A stretch of 64,000 bases of DNA from Theristus sp. LFF4_11. Taxonomy: Eukaryota; Nematoda; Chromadorea; Monhysterida; Xyalidae. Numbering within the stretch: the first letter of the stretch is position 1; every line of letters starts with the position of its first letter. A program made the position numbers and the translations under genes. Below are positions 23,851 to 35,239 of this stretch, one piece after another. The stretch is taken from positions 1-64,000 of the forward strand of contig JASANC010003839.1 of assembly GCA_030248135.1 (NCBI GenBank), given 5' to 3'. Below the pieces are notes generated by a model. The model ran no database searches. It was not told where the DNA came from and saw only the letters and a program-made list of their open reading frames with translations.

Positions 23851-26020
23851 ATGCGTCCGTGTAATTTTGTGTTCAATTTGTCAGCGGTGGATTTCGAAAG
23901 TCATGACCCATACCATGCACCGAGCAACCTCGCCGCCACGCAGTCAACAGTCTTGATGGGCAGCTTGTTAGCTTTGCTGGCGTTCTGTGGCATTTGCGTC
24001 AACGTGCTCGTTGGTGCCACGTTCATACAGCAACGACTGTTGTTCGGCAAATCAAACGTCATCTATCGTCTGTCGTTCAATTTGCTTGTGTCCGACTCAC
24101 TGCAGATGTTGTTAGTCTTGACCTACCTTGGTCCTTCATGCGCGAAACAAGTTTGTTGAAACACGCTTTTTAGCAATACTATTGTTTCAGTTAGCAACCT
24201 ATTGTGTCTGATTGTAGAATCAACTGTTTCACGACTCATTCACGCCACATTTCCTAAACATCATGGAAGTCTGGTTCTGGAATGAAAGTCTCTACACGCT
24301 CAACATAATCGCATGCAATCGGTCAGTTTGCATCGCCACCGCAGGAAGCGTCTGTGTTCTTTGTATTGTGGATTTATTCAAACGTGTCCGGACTAAAATG
24401 ACGTCATTTGCTTCAAAAACGCCCGTTGGTCAAAGTACAGGCACTAAAATGTCAGTTTGGTGTGACTGATTCGACATTCACCATTTGTTTACGGGAAGAA
24501 ATCGGCTAAACGGAAAGTCTGGTTTGCTGTGAACGGCAAGCGCACGTTTGGTGGCACATGACGTCATTTCAGTATGACATGTTTAACAAAATAGGTCATA
24601 CAATTTGTTGCTTGCAGTTGCTGAGTGTGCGTTCACTTGCAGCTACCTTGGCATTTGCCGTCCGTTGGCGTACAACAAGATCACACGCAACACAATCAAC
24701 TGGCTGCTGACAACCACCTGGACGATCACCTACATTGTGTCCTTCACAGCCGCTCGTGTCCTCGGGTGTTGCGAGTGAGTGCGCAGAGTGCAACCAAAGT
24801 ACAAGTTGAAAAATAATGCGACCTCACATTTGCAGACTTGGCATAATTTATTCCACATGTGGCTACGGGTACATCTGTGATTTGAGCATCGACTACAAAC
24901 ACGCGGTGCTGACGAACAGCACGTTCGCGGGCAACAACGTCGTCGAGGCGTTCATCACGCTGCCGACCAACATCGCCACCAGCGTTGTCATGGTCTTCTG
25001 TTACAGCCAAGTGCGACTGCGTGCTCAGTGTGTGCTTCGTGACACCAATGGTGCTTGCTTTTGCAGTGTGTGCTTGCATTGATGCGTTCAACACGCTCGG
25101 TGCAGCAGAGCATGACCGCGCGCGCCGTGCAACGCCGTCACCGGCAGCAGCTCAGGATTGCGCTGCAGTTTGCCGTGCTGTCCGGCGTGTTCACAGTCAC
25201 CTGGATCACTCTGCGTGTCATCAGCGCGTTGTCACCCGACAGTCACCTGATGGCTGTGGACACAGTGCTCATGACGCTGAACGGCAGTGTCAACGCGGTG
25301 CTCATGTTGCTCTGCAATGCGCAGGTGTGCGTTGCGTTCACAATTCAGTCAACGCGAGTTTTGCACTTTCAACTGTTTTTTCGATAAGACAACAAAGTAA
25401 TAAGAGCAGACAAAAGCAGGACAACAACAACAGTGAGATTGTAGGTTCGACAGGGTGTATGGCGAATGTTGCGCTGCCAGCGGCCGGCTCCAACCGGTGT
25501 CCTGCCAGTGGGTGACGCCAATCACCGCCAGCACAACCGACGCTCTCGATGTGCGACCATTCACGTCACTCGCATGTCTCCACTGACCCTCGAGCCGTGC
25601 GCCTCCCTAGCCATCGATTCAAATTCGCCCACAGTGTCACGTGATCGAGCGCTTGCCATCAGAGCGACCGTCAAGCGAAAGCCATCAGTGGAGTTGCTGC
25701 GCCACTGTGGAGATCGAGAGTCCCCGGAGCAGCCTCAAGTGCTGGCCAGTCTGGCCGCTCAGCAACTGGCTTCCATTGGCGAACGTGACCGTCAGGAGAC
25801 GTGCAACGACTCTGAAGTGCATGGTGCACGCACCGTCACGGACATGCCGCGATACTTGCGAAGGCGACCAAAAACTGCAAGCGTTCTGAAACGGACGCTC
25901 AGCAGTCGACCTCCACTGAGTGCCGTGACACGACCAAAGTGGTCAACAGCGCAGACCCGAGTGCGAAACTTGGTTGCAGCCATCGAGAACAGTGAACAAA
26001 TAAGACGTGGATCGATTTGA
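23851..26020 (+). CDS. Rhodopsin-like GPCR, complete (GPCR-1)
   Basis: A seven-helix plasma-membrane receptor, most like the divergent peptide-receptor-type GPCRs of invertebrates; ligand unknown. Exons: 23851-24150, 24218-24321, 24643-24774, 24836-25010, 25067-25324, 25445-26020. All phases match, giving about 514 residues. The extracellular N-terminus has an NLS glycosylation site. TM1 (STVLMGSLLALLAFCGICV) and TM2 lead to YLGPSCAKQ. After TM3 the usual D/E-R-Y reads CNRYLGICRPLAYNKI. Exon 3 is TM4, exon 4 the second loop and TM5, exon 5 a basic third loop, TM6 and TM7. The TM7 NPxxY region reads NGSVNAVLML, then CNAQ|VRQGVWRML. A ~190-residue Ser/Arg-rich tail follows. Intron 2 holds a 233-bp MITE. 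A close relative, with several matching splice positions, lies at 31626-35239. Confidence 0.88.
24366..24598 (+). mobile_element. 233-bp TA-flanked MITE, copy 1
   Basis: Flanked by TA on both sides. Left end TTGTGGATTTATTCAAACGT; right end the inverse of TGACCTATTTTGTTAAACAT. TGACGTCAT occurs near both ends. TA duplication and end structure suggest a Tc1/mariner-type non-autonomous element. Lies in GPCR-1 intron 2. Other copies: 28946-29178, 31391-31622 and 59305-59537. Confidence 0.85.
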
Positions 26021-28509
26021 GCTAGCTGTTGTTTTCCGCAAAAATATGCATGATATGTTGAATTGTCTTATTTCTGTAATTAAGCAAGGAAAATGTTCCT
26101 GGGACGGGTCGGATTCTCAAAATAAATTTTTAGTCCCCCATATTGAATGTTCATTGCTCATCAAAGACTCCGTTAGCAAACGACTGCGCACCAACGCACC
26201 GAATTATTGCGCGAAATAGACGCGCTTCAATCAGTCTGGGTCACAGACAACGCAGGTGTTGTTTTGCGGCGCTTGCATGCAAATTCGACCAAAAAGGTTC
26301 CATTCGATCACGATGCAACACACGCACCACTGCAGATGAAAAGTGTGCGACCAAAGAAACAGAGGTCAGGTGAACTCTGGATGAATGGCGTGGCTTGGTG
26401 ACCCCAACGCAGACGTGCATCAATGGCTGCTGGATGTGAAAGACTGTTTACAGAGATGAGACCTTTGCTCGCTCGCATTGCTTTGCTGTGTGCGCTAACT
26501 CTGCCTCTCAGTAGGTCAAGCGGTCGGATTACGGCCGAACCCAGACTGACTACTCTCTTTCAGTCGCTCAGTGCGTCTTTCAGTGGTTTGGCTTTTTTTT
26601 AAGATTCTACGGTTTGCTGCAAATTTTTCGTGATGTTTTGGTTTGAATGATTTGTTGATATTTTCTCAAAGACTGTGTGAAGAATTCAGCTTTTGTTCAA
26701 TTCTACTGTGCAAACTTTTCTGTTTGATTTTTGAATGCCTTCTTGATGTCAAATTTCGCAACGTTTTCTAAACCGAGACATGTAAACCTTGTTCGATTCT
26801 TTCATTGTTGTTTATTTGTACACAAAACTTCTTGATCAGTTTGACCCTCGGCGCACGTGCATTTTTGAGACTGTGCCGTCTGGCGACTTGTCGAACTGAC
26901 GAACCCAGGGTCGCCGCGGTCTTCGCTTACCGGGCGAAACCGCAAAAACAGTGTCCAGCCCTCGCGGTGTCAGTCCGCAGCCCACAAAGCAAAAACTGAC
27001 GTAAAACTTCTTGATTTTTTTGATGACAGGACATTGCGTGCATGCCAAAAGTAAAATGGCTAAGCCTAAAGTTGGCGTGGTCGTACGTGGCAAGTGCACG
27101 TCAACAAACGTCATCGCTGTTTGCACTATCTGATATATACCATGTTTTGTACCATTTCGGGGTTCAGTTTAGTACCCGAATAAACTGATCCGGTCGTCTG
27201 TGGCGCGTCAAACTCGAATGCTGTGGTGTATAGAGTACCGGAACCGGTGTGTGTAAATCGCATGCGGTCTCGACACGACATTGCTTCCATTATTTTTCGT
27301 ACATTTGATTTTCCTTTCTACAAACTCTCGTAAACGATCACAAAGGTATCCAAACCGAACACATGTACCGTACTCCGTGGGCCCACCGCACAAAAATGTC
27401 TATCAACAGGTGTTCGTGCAACATTTCTTCAAAATTTTAGTTGAAAATGAAATACACAATGAAGCGATTTTGCCCAGGGGAAACAGAAACCCCAGATGCG
27501 ATTGCCCATGGATGATATTTTGGTGCCGCAGTGTCTTCCAAAATGTCGTTCCACGTTCATCCTTTTTGGTATCTGTTAAAGTCAAGCAACAAACGATCCA
27601 AACTGTGTGTCGTTATCGCTACGTTTCCTCAGTATTCCTTGTCTACGATGTATCATATTCCTGTAAAAAGTTCTGTTATGCGCAAATAAACAAAGGCGTG
27701 AGCAAAGCAAGAGTATCAATTATCGCGAACCCAAGTGTTCCACTTGATTGAACAGTATTGATAAGACGCCGGTCTTTTACGTTTTTTATATCAGTGCAAT
27801 ATCGCATGCAAGTTTGCATCGTTCACACTGCACTGGTTCTCTTTTATCAATTGAGTTCATCAGACACTGTCCCGCTGGGTGCCTGGGTTCACCATCAGAC
27901 ACAACGACAACCTTGCCTGACCTGCCGTTGACCCGAATGCGCTTGGATTTCGCGCGCCAAAAACTAAGATAGATTGCGGCAAACGCTCCTTTTTGCGCAA
28001 TCACCGCGTCTATCCTCTTCCTACTGTTGTTATTATCTGCTATCACGTTTATATTGTTGACCGTTTATTAGCCTCTGTCTGGGTCACCAAGGAGTGGCAT
28101 ATACAAGCGTGTGTTGTTTGTGCGAGCGTCCATATGACGCAACATTGTTTACAACACGCGGCCCCTCAATGATGCTCTGTGTTCATTGATGAAACGGTAG
28201 CTGGCCTGGCCTTGTTCCGACTGATTTGCGCGCACTGGCCAGGTTGCATTCGCTGCTTCCCTCCGCCTCACCCGTTTTATGCTCGCGCACGTCTGTCTCT
28301 CTTGCGTCTGCTTTGCTCTCTTCCACAACAGGTGGCTCGTTCTGTATCTGTAGTCTTTCAATTCTGCAGTTTGTGTGCCACAATTGAATTCAAATTTTTG
28401 AGCGTAGAACAATTTTGAATGCTGATTCTGTTGTTGACTATTTTTATAATTCTTTAAATAATTGCAGATTTCTTGTGTAAAATTACCCTTGGGTGCACGA
28501 ATGTAGAAA
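26021..28509. other. Intergenic region between GPCR-1 and the nuclear receptor
   Basis: About 2.5 kb with no recognisable gene. Short frames on both strands lack family resemblance. It should include the GPCR-1 3' UTR and the 5' region of the nuclear receptor; a GTAG acceptor-like site at 28503-28506 just before the ATG would allow an upstream non-coding exon. Confidence 0.45.
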
Positions 28510-30393
28510 ATGCGCAGTTACGAATCAGAGAATGGACAAGATTTGTGTGTCGTCTGCTCGGACGTCGCCACCGGCTATCATTATCGTTGTTTGACTTGCG
28601 AAGGCTGCAAGGTGGGCGGTGTTTTAGTTGTTTTGTGTTTATGAAATTTCTAATATTTCAGTACGTTTTGACCTCAAAGGCTCGGGATGATTTTAGACAG
28701 CACATGTTATTCACATTCAGGGTTTCTTTCGTCGGACAATACAGAAGCAACTTGAGTACACGTGCAAGGGCGTGGGCGACTGCGTTGTCGACAAGAACAC
28801 TCGCAACCAGTGTCAAAAGTGCCGCTACAAGAAATGCGTCCAAGTTGGAATGGCCGTAGATTGTGAGTGACCTTTGACAATTTTGTGTCTATGACTTTTG
28901 ATTATAGCGGTTCTACTTAGGTCTTCTTTAGGTCCCAACCGAGTATTGTGGATTTATTCAAACGTGTCCGGACAAAAATGACGTCATTTGCTTTAAAAAC
29001 GCCCGTTTGTTAAAGTACAGACACCAAAATGTCAGTTTGGTGTGACTGATTCGATATTCACCATTTGTTTACGGGAAGAAATCGGCTAAACGGAAAGTCT
29101 GGATTGCTGTGAACGGCAAGCGCATGTTTGGCTGCACATGACGTCATTTCAATGGGACACGTTTAAAAAAATAGGTCATACATATGTGCATTGAATTAAA
29201 AGAAACAAAGCAGTTGTGAACGTTAGTTGTATTTTCAAGTGGTTCTAAACGATGACCAGCGAGTGGCAAAACGTCAACTGATCGAATGCAACCGGCAACG
29301 TCGAAAACTTGAATCGGTCCGGCAACAGTTGAAGGCGGTTGAGGCTGAGATGAAGGACGAAGAATACGGTGACGATGAGCGCACGCTCGTACACCAGCTC
29401 ACTGGCGCTTATTGCGCAACCATTGACGTTCAGGTGATTAGTTGTGTTTACACAAACAGACGTTTGAAAAGAACGTGCAAGAAGTAAGACAGTTTTTGCG
29501 AAACTACACGAACTGAAACGTTTTTTAGCGATCTCCATTTGACGAGTCTGAACTGTGCAGCGCACACGACACTGAGACACAGCAGCGCTTGCTAGAGGCA
29601 GCCATCAACCCGATGCTCTACCGAACGATTGCATTTGCGCGCAGTCTCCCGCTGTTCAATGAGGTGATTCGATTGTTTGCAACATTATCGGGTTTTTTGT
29701 TCGTTAAAATTTCCAGCTATATCGCACAGTCGAGCTACATGTATGAGCTAAATTTCAGTTATGCGTCGAAGACCGCACAACGCTGCTTCGGTGTCAATGG
29801 GCGCATTTAGCAATGCTGCCGGTTGCGCTGCAGTACGACATCGACGAGCAAGCACTGTTGCTGCCCGATGGAACGCAACTGACCGCTGACAAAACACAAC
29901 ACAACGCTGCGCACAAAACCATCCTGGAACAACTGGGCACCGTGCGACAACTGCTCTCTGCTTCTGGACGCCTTGCACAGCTGCAGCTGGACAACAGTGA
30001 AACTGCACTGCTCGCTGCGTTGCTGCTCATTGATCCAGGTTGGAAACGTACTCGATTCTATTACCAATTGCTTGGTTTTCACCGGTCGGTTGCCCGTTGG
30101 TAACACCAGATGTTGTTACAAACGCTAAGCTGAAACCGCAGGTCTGGTTTGTTTTAGAACATCAAGATCTGAAGCACGCGGCAGCGGTGCAACACGCAGA
30201 GGATGTCATTCTGAACGCCATCCGCCGTTACGCCCGTCAGACACAGCCGCAATCGTCGACGTGCGTGCGCACTGCTAAACTGCTGCTGGTCGCTGCCGAG
30301 CTGCGCGTCATTGGGCGCCAACTGCTGCCGGACATGACGAAATGCAGCAATGCACACGCACTCGCCACGTTGATTGGGCGGCTGCAACAGTGA
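28510..30393 (+). CDS. Thyroid-hormone-receptor-like nuclear receptor, apparently lacking helix 12
   Basis: A ligand-type nuclear transcription factor. Exons: 28510-28611, 28721-28862, 29240-29433, 29529-29663, 29759-30038, 30158-30393; phases match, about 362 residues. The A/B region is only about 12 residues. The DNA-binding domain has both zinc fingers: [20 protein letters not shown] with the P-box CEGCKG, then [17 protein letters not shown] and [20 protein letters not shown]. The next stretch, [20 protein letters not shown], follows the thyroid-receptor C-terminal extension closely. The ligand-binding domain shows [20 protein letters not shown] (helix 3), [20 protein letters not shown] (helices 4-5) and [20 protein letters not shown] (helices 10-11). 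It stops at TLIGRLQQ, with no acidic AF-2 helix of the LFLEVFE type. A further 3' exon is possible but the TGA is in frame. Confidence 0.88.
28946..29178 (+). mobile_element. 233-bp TA-flanked MITE, copy 2
   Basis: Same length and ends as copy 1, with TA on both sides (GAG-TA and TA-CATATG). It lies in the intron between the second DNA-binding-domain exon and the hinge exon of the TR-like gene. Confidence 0.88.
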
Positions 30394-30511
30394 CTGCTGC
30401 GCTTGAACAAACGTTGAACTGTCGAACTTATTGTAGTACCCTTCCGACGATTTAGTCAACCTAGTCTATATTTTTTTTTGTTTTCATATTTACCTTTTTA
30501 TGCTTTCTACT

Positions 30512-31040
30512 GCGAGCTCACAGTTCCAAAAGGTGTATACATTTGCGAAACTTGTAATTTACGAGGGTCGACAAAAATGGTAGACGAACAGCCTGTCTTT
30601 TCGTACGCTGGGTCTGTTTATTTATTTTTTTTGATTTAGTCACGCGTGCGCGTGTCAGTGATTTATTGTTATTGTAAGAAAAAATTTTGTCAACTACAGC
30701 ATTTATGATTTCATGTGCTTTTGTGGAAATGTGCGAGCTGTTAGCGCCAAACGTGTACAGGAAACTTTGAATTTTACGTATTTATAAAACATTTTTTGTT
30801 TTATCGAGCGGGTTCAGTGCCAAAATGGTGTATGACCATAATCCTTTTTAGTTTTCATTTGACGTGCGAGCATCTTAGTCCCAGACTGCTGTACAGTTTA
30901 CCATTCACACTCTATTTTCGTGTTTTTTGCTGTTCTGCGAGCGGGTGGTGCCAATCGTGTATAGACATTGATGAAAATTAGGTACCTATAATTTCTGTTT
31001 GATTATTTAGCGAGCACAGAGTCCCAAAAAAAGTATACAG
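30512..31040. repeat. Degenerate repeats with ~70-bp spacing
   Basis: A GCGAGC word followed about 15 bases later by a GTGCCAAA-like word and GTGTATA/GTACAG recurs at 30512, 30733, 30804, 30866, 30937 and 31010. The last five are 71, 62, 71 and 73 bp apart. The first gap is roughly three periods. It lies in the 3' flank of the TR-like gene. Not coding. Confidence 0.6.
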
Positions 31041-31390
31041 TTACTGTTATTCCAATATGCTGATTGACAATCTGTTATTTTAATTTTCATTGAATTTGGT
31101 TAGGCATTTGTTCATTTGCATTGTTCATATCCTTTTTATCTGTTATCAAATTTCACGGCCGTTTGAGTGCAATATCTGTATGTATCATTCGTTGACTTGT
31201 TGACATGACATTTTGACTTGATTTTAGGCCATTGTCCACTATGTGCAACATCGCAGTACCACTTTCCGTTTGCTCATTGTCGTTGTTCAATTTCATTTCA
31301 AACGTCTTTTTTAAACAACACACATACCGTACATTGTGGGTTGATTTTAGTAAAATTTATTTGTTGCAGAAAGAAAGCGAAACGTATCTA

Positions 31391-31622
31391 TGACTCATTT
31401 TTTAAACGTGTCCCACTGAAATGACGTCATGTGCCGCAAAACATGCGCTTGTCGTTCACAGCAAACCAGACTTTCCGTTTAGCCGATTTCTTCCCGTAAA
31501 CAAGTGGTGAATGTCGAATCAGTCACACCAAATTAAAATTTTAGTGGCTGTACTTTGACAAACGAGCGTTTTTAAAGCAAATGACGTCATTTTAGTCCGT
31601 ACACGTTTGAATAAATCCACAA
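31391..31622 (-). mobile_element. 233-bp-family TA-flanked MITE, copy 4 (reverse)
   Basis: Reverse-orientation copy, 232 bp, with TA on both sides (31389-31390 and 31623-31624). It ends only one base past the TA that precedes the GPCR-2 stop codon, so it provides the start of that gene's 3' UTR. Confidence 0.85.
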
Positions 31623-31625
31623 TAC

Positions 31626-34600
31626 TTAGATGGTGTCAGCCCTGGCACGCCTCCAGTGCAGGTCGGCAATTCTAAATGCGGTGCGACGCAGCTGTAGGTT
31701 TCTCGGCGCAAACGAATGAGCTCGCCCGAACGTGGACACCGGATTGTACGTCGGTCGTTTGATGAAGTCGAGCCGGTGTGCGCTGCGGTCAAGCAGCTCG
31801 TCGTTGTCGTCGAACACTATCGAACTGCGCATCGCTCCTGAACATGGAACTTGTTGACTACATATCTGCAAGTAAACCTGAAAAAGAAATGGCAATTTTG
31901 AAAGCAAATCCAAAGTTGCGTCGTTGCAGCTGACCTCCAAGAGTGACACGTTTGAACTGAACTGGACGTCTGCGTCGTCGACGTGCAGCCAGAGCACTCT
32001 CGGTTGACTGTTGTCGGTCGCTCACACCAGCAGCACTTTCTTTGGCGCGCTCACAGCTTTCGTTGTCTTCAGGCAGCTGTGGTGACTCAATGATGTGACC
32101 GTTTGCAGCCGCTTCACTTTCGGACACATTAACGGATGCCATCTGCCCGGTTGGTGTCACTTTGCTCGCTGTACGTTGACGCCAGTAGCCTCGTATGCTG
32201 AGCGCAATGTGCGCACGCAACGATGGGTTGAACACGAAAAACACGATCGCTGGCAACGCTGCGTTCGTGGCGATGAACATCGTTGACAGGCATCGCGTTA
32301 AGCTGAAAACGGTGCGCCAAAAAGTATCCGCTTTCAAACTGCCCCAGCTGCTCAATGACAGCGCCCATTCGATGTTGGGAACTGAGCAGCACTTTCTGCC
32401 ACAGTCCGACGTCTCTGTCGATCTCGCGAACTGCAGGACGAATGTTCGTCTTCAATCCTCAACGTTGGTCACCGGAGACCCACGTAGATGAGAACCTTGA
32501 TGGTAATGTTGACGTCTATGAGCAATGATGCGCTTTGAGATATTCTCGGTGAAAACTTGTTTTTTTGTGAAAAAGTCGGTTTTCAAACATTACGCTGTAA
32601 AACTGAATTGATTTGACTGAACCAAATAAATTTGTCAGAAAAATTTTGTTCTATCAGCGCTGAAAATTTCTTTCAGCAAAAAGGGATCTTACCACACGCT
32701 AGCGAGAGCAGTTTGAAACCGGATACTTTTTTGACCCACCCTGTATGATGCAACTCGCATACTTCTGATTTGTCCGGTTGAGAAAACGGAGTGATTTTGA
32801 AACATGCTAAAATATCCTTTTTCGTGTCCCAAAACAACCGTGGTAAAAACAAGCGAGCGGCTACGGCGTACTATGCTAACCGATGACGATCAATGGTAAG
32901 CACAGTACACACCGCTCAGCTGCTTTTGTTGCCACGGTCATTGTTGAGATAGGCGACTGATAAAAGGAACGCCAACAGAAGCACGAAACGGCACGGAACA
33001 CGTGAAGGGACACGAAAAGGGCATCTTCTGCGTGAATGCTCAGCAATCGCAGACATCTCCAACAGAGCGCCGTTGCAATGCGGCGCAGGGTTGAGCGGAC
33101 GCACCTCAGTTCGTGCACACTCCAGAAAACGATTCTGCGGCCGAGGGCGCAACAGGCGAACGCGCCCGTGAAGCCGAGCAGCAGTTTGTTGATGTGCTGC
33201 GTGGCCGGGTGCAGCCGCTGCCGGGTCGCTGTGTGCTCGCGGTGCTGCTGCTGGCGGTACGTGCGAAGCGTCTAGATCCGTAGAAACTCACACTTGCTGT
33301 GGCTGTTTATGCAATCAGAATTAACCTATGGTTGGAGCGATTAAACGTGGCAGCTTTTTTCAGGGCACAACGAGCGCGCGAAATTTGAATGAAACAAAAA
33401 GACGTTCAGAAAACCAACTCTGTGTCAAAATTGACGTGTTTATTTTAAACTAATTGATTCTTGTTATTCTGTTCATTATTTCTCCCTTAAACACGTGATT
33501 GGCAATAATCTTGGCATTCACGAAAAAGCCAAACGCCTAGCCTGCAATTATTCCCGCCTTGATAAAGAATATAAGGACTGCCTTATTTAATCGGCCATAC
33601 TGTCATCAGAATATGAATCAGAATACGCAATACGTTTCAAGTATTTTAGCGGCATTTATGAAGCAGTACTTAGTGACGCATAGCTATTCACTAAACACAG
33701 CTTGATGAATGCCCGTTCACAGTTGCGCCACTTACAGCGCCATATGCGATGCAGCAGCTGATGACGGTGCCGATCTCAGCACTCATCGTCAGCACGTAGT
33801 CAGAGACGTTCGGCCAACCTGCGTCCCGAATCGGATCAAACGACAGACCGCACACTCGAAAGTAGATGAACAGTCTGCTCCACGAAAAACGCCACTGATA
33901 GAACGTGCACGCAAAATAACTACACCATGTTTCTATCAACCTGTCATTTTTTTGCAAAGTCCTGAGCCCGCGAAAAACAAAATAACGGAAATGGGGTGGG
34001 AAAGAAAACAATCAGCCAAAAAAACCTAACACGATCCCGTGTGTTTATTTTTTTTCGATTCAAAACTTTGTGTGTTCCGAATTCTGCAAAAAAATCTGAC
34101 AGGTTTGAAGAAACACCCTGTATATGTGAAAATGATATGATTGCCAGTGCAAGCAGTCAGCAGACATATTAGATCAGACGTAAAGTGCAGTGACACACTC
34201 GCAGCACGGAAGCCCGCGCTCAGCAATCAGTGCCCAGGCACATGTGAACGTCCACGAGTAGAACAGCATCCACGTGAGACCGCTCGACGTAAGCTGCAGG
34301 TACACGTCACGGCGGCATGCGTGGCAGTACCTGAGCACACACCAATCTAGACGCGCTCATTCTAGCCAGTTGACAGCTGTTTCTGGGACAAATCGCTATT
34401 CAAAACCGTCTCCAAACATTTTTTCTAAACGCTCCATTCTCTGTGGCTATCACTGGTTGCCAAGCAAAATTTGTTTTACCAAACGTTCGATCTTGTTCAA
34501 CGGTAGCCACAGAAGACGGGGCGTTTAGAAAAATGTTTGGAAACGCTTCTCAGTGGCTAAATTACCTGAGCCACGCCATAATATTCATCAGCGCCATCTG

Positions 34601-35239
34601 TTCATAGTATGCCCAGAGATACATCAACGGAGGCAGATGGATCCAACCCCACCAAGTTTCGCCAATAAGAAAGTTCTGAAAAAGCATTTTCACAATGATC
34701 GTCACCAAAAACTATCGGTACTAATTTATTCACCTGCGCAATACAAGACGGTCCAAGGTAGAGCACAATAACGAGCAGCTGCAGTATGGATGCAACCAGC
34801 AACACGAACACACATCGGCTGAGCACGTGGCGACCTGCGAACATTCGAAACAAGACACTGGCATAATTGAATAACACGGAGAAACGCAAACGGCAACGCG
34901 CGTCACGCACTGAACACGAGCCGACTGTAGATGATGACGCCGACGGCTGTGCACGACGCTGCCAGTGGAGCGACGGTGAGCGTGCAGATGCTGCAAGCAC
35001 AACATGCGCGACATACACAAGCAAACGCAAACAATTCATCGCATGCGCGTATTTGCTAAATCATGTTTGAAGGCGTGCCTGATGCCGATGGCCAACGTCG
35101 TCGACGTCACGTTGCCCGTCTCATACGGATCCACAAACGGCATTGCCAGAGGCTCAGTAAAGTTGTTTTTAAACAATGGTGAATTATTCACACGAAACAA
35201 CACAAAACAATCCGCACAAAGATCAGTTTTTAGGTACAA
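31626..35239 (-). CDS. Rhodopsin-like GPCR, paralogue of GPCR-1 (GPCR-2)
   Basis: Plasma-membrane receptor, ligand unknown. Exons in order: 35239-35079, 34990-34911, 34834-34734, 34675-34566, 34330-34199, 33877-33736, 33271-33105, 32302-31935, 31837-31626; phases match, about 490 residues. N-terminus has NFT and NVT glycosylation sites. TM1 is ICTLTVAPLAASCTAVGVII; TM2 ends VLYLGPSCIAQ, as in GPCR-1. The TM3 end reads AWLRYCHACRRD in place of D/E-R-Y. TM4 ends in PCCE, as GPCR-1 ends in GCCE, in an exon of the same 132-bp length. TM7 has NAALPAIVFFVFNPSLR, then an acidic/Ser tail and a run of Arg. Intron 1 would need a GC-AG splice, and the start could instead be the Met at 35143. The exon 6 acceptor is the weakest; overall homology is clear. 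Confidence 0.78.
33337..33410 (+). repeat. Dispersed repeat R, copy 2
   Basis: GCGATTAAACGTGGCAGC then TTTTTTCAGGG and GAGCGCGCGAAATTTGAATG; about 70 bp upstream (transcription-wise) of a GPCR-2 exon, in its intron. Confidence 0.65.
34411..34541. mobile_element. 131-bp inverted-repeat element
   Basis: The left arm TCCAAACATTTTTTCTAAAC and right-arm inverse TCCAAACATTTTTCTAAACG match, with TCTGTGGCTA further inside both arms. It lies in the GPCR-2 intron between TM3 and TM4. MITE-like, no coding. Confidence 0.75.
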
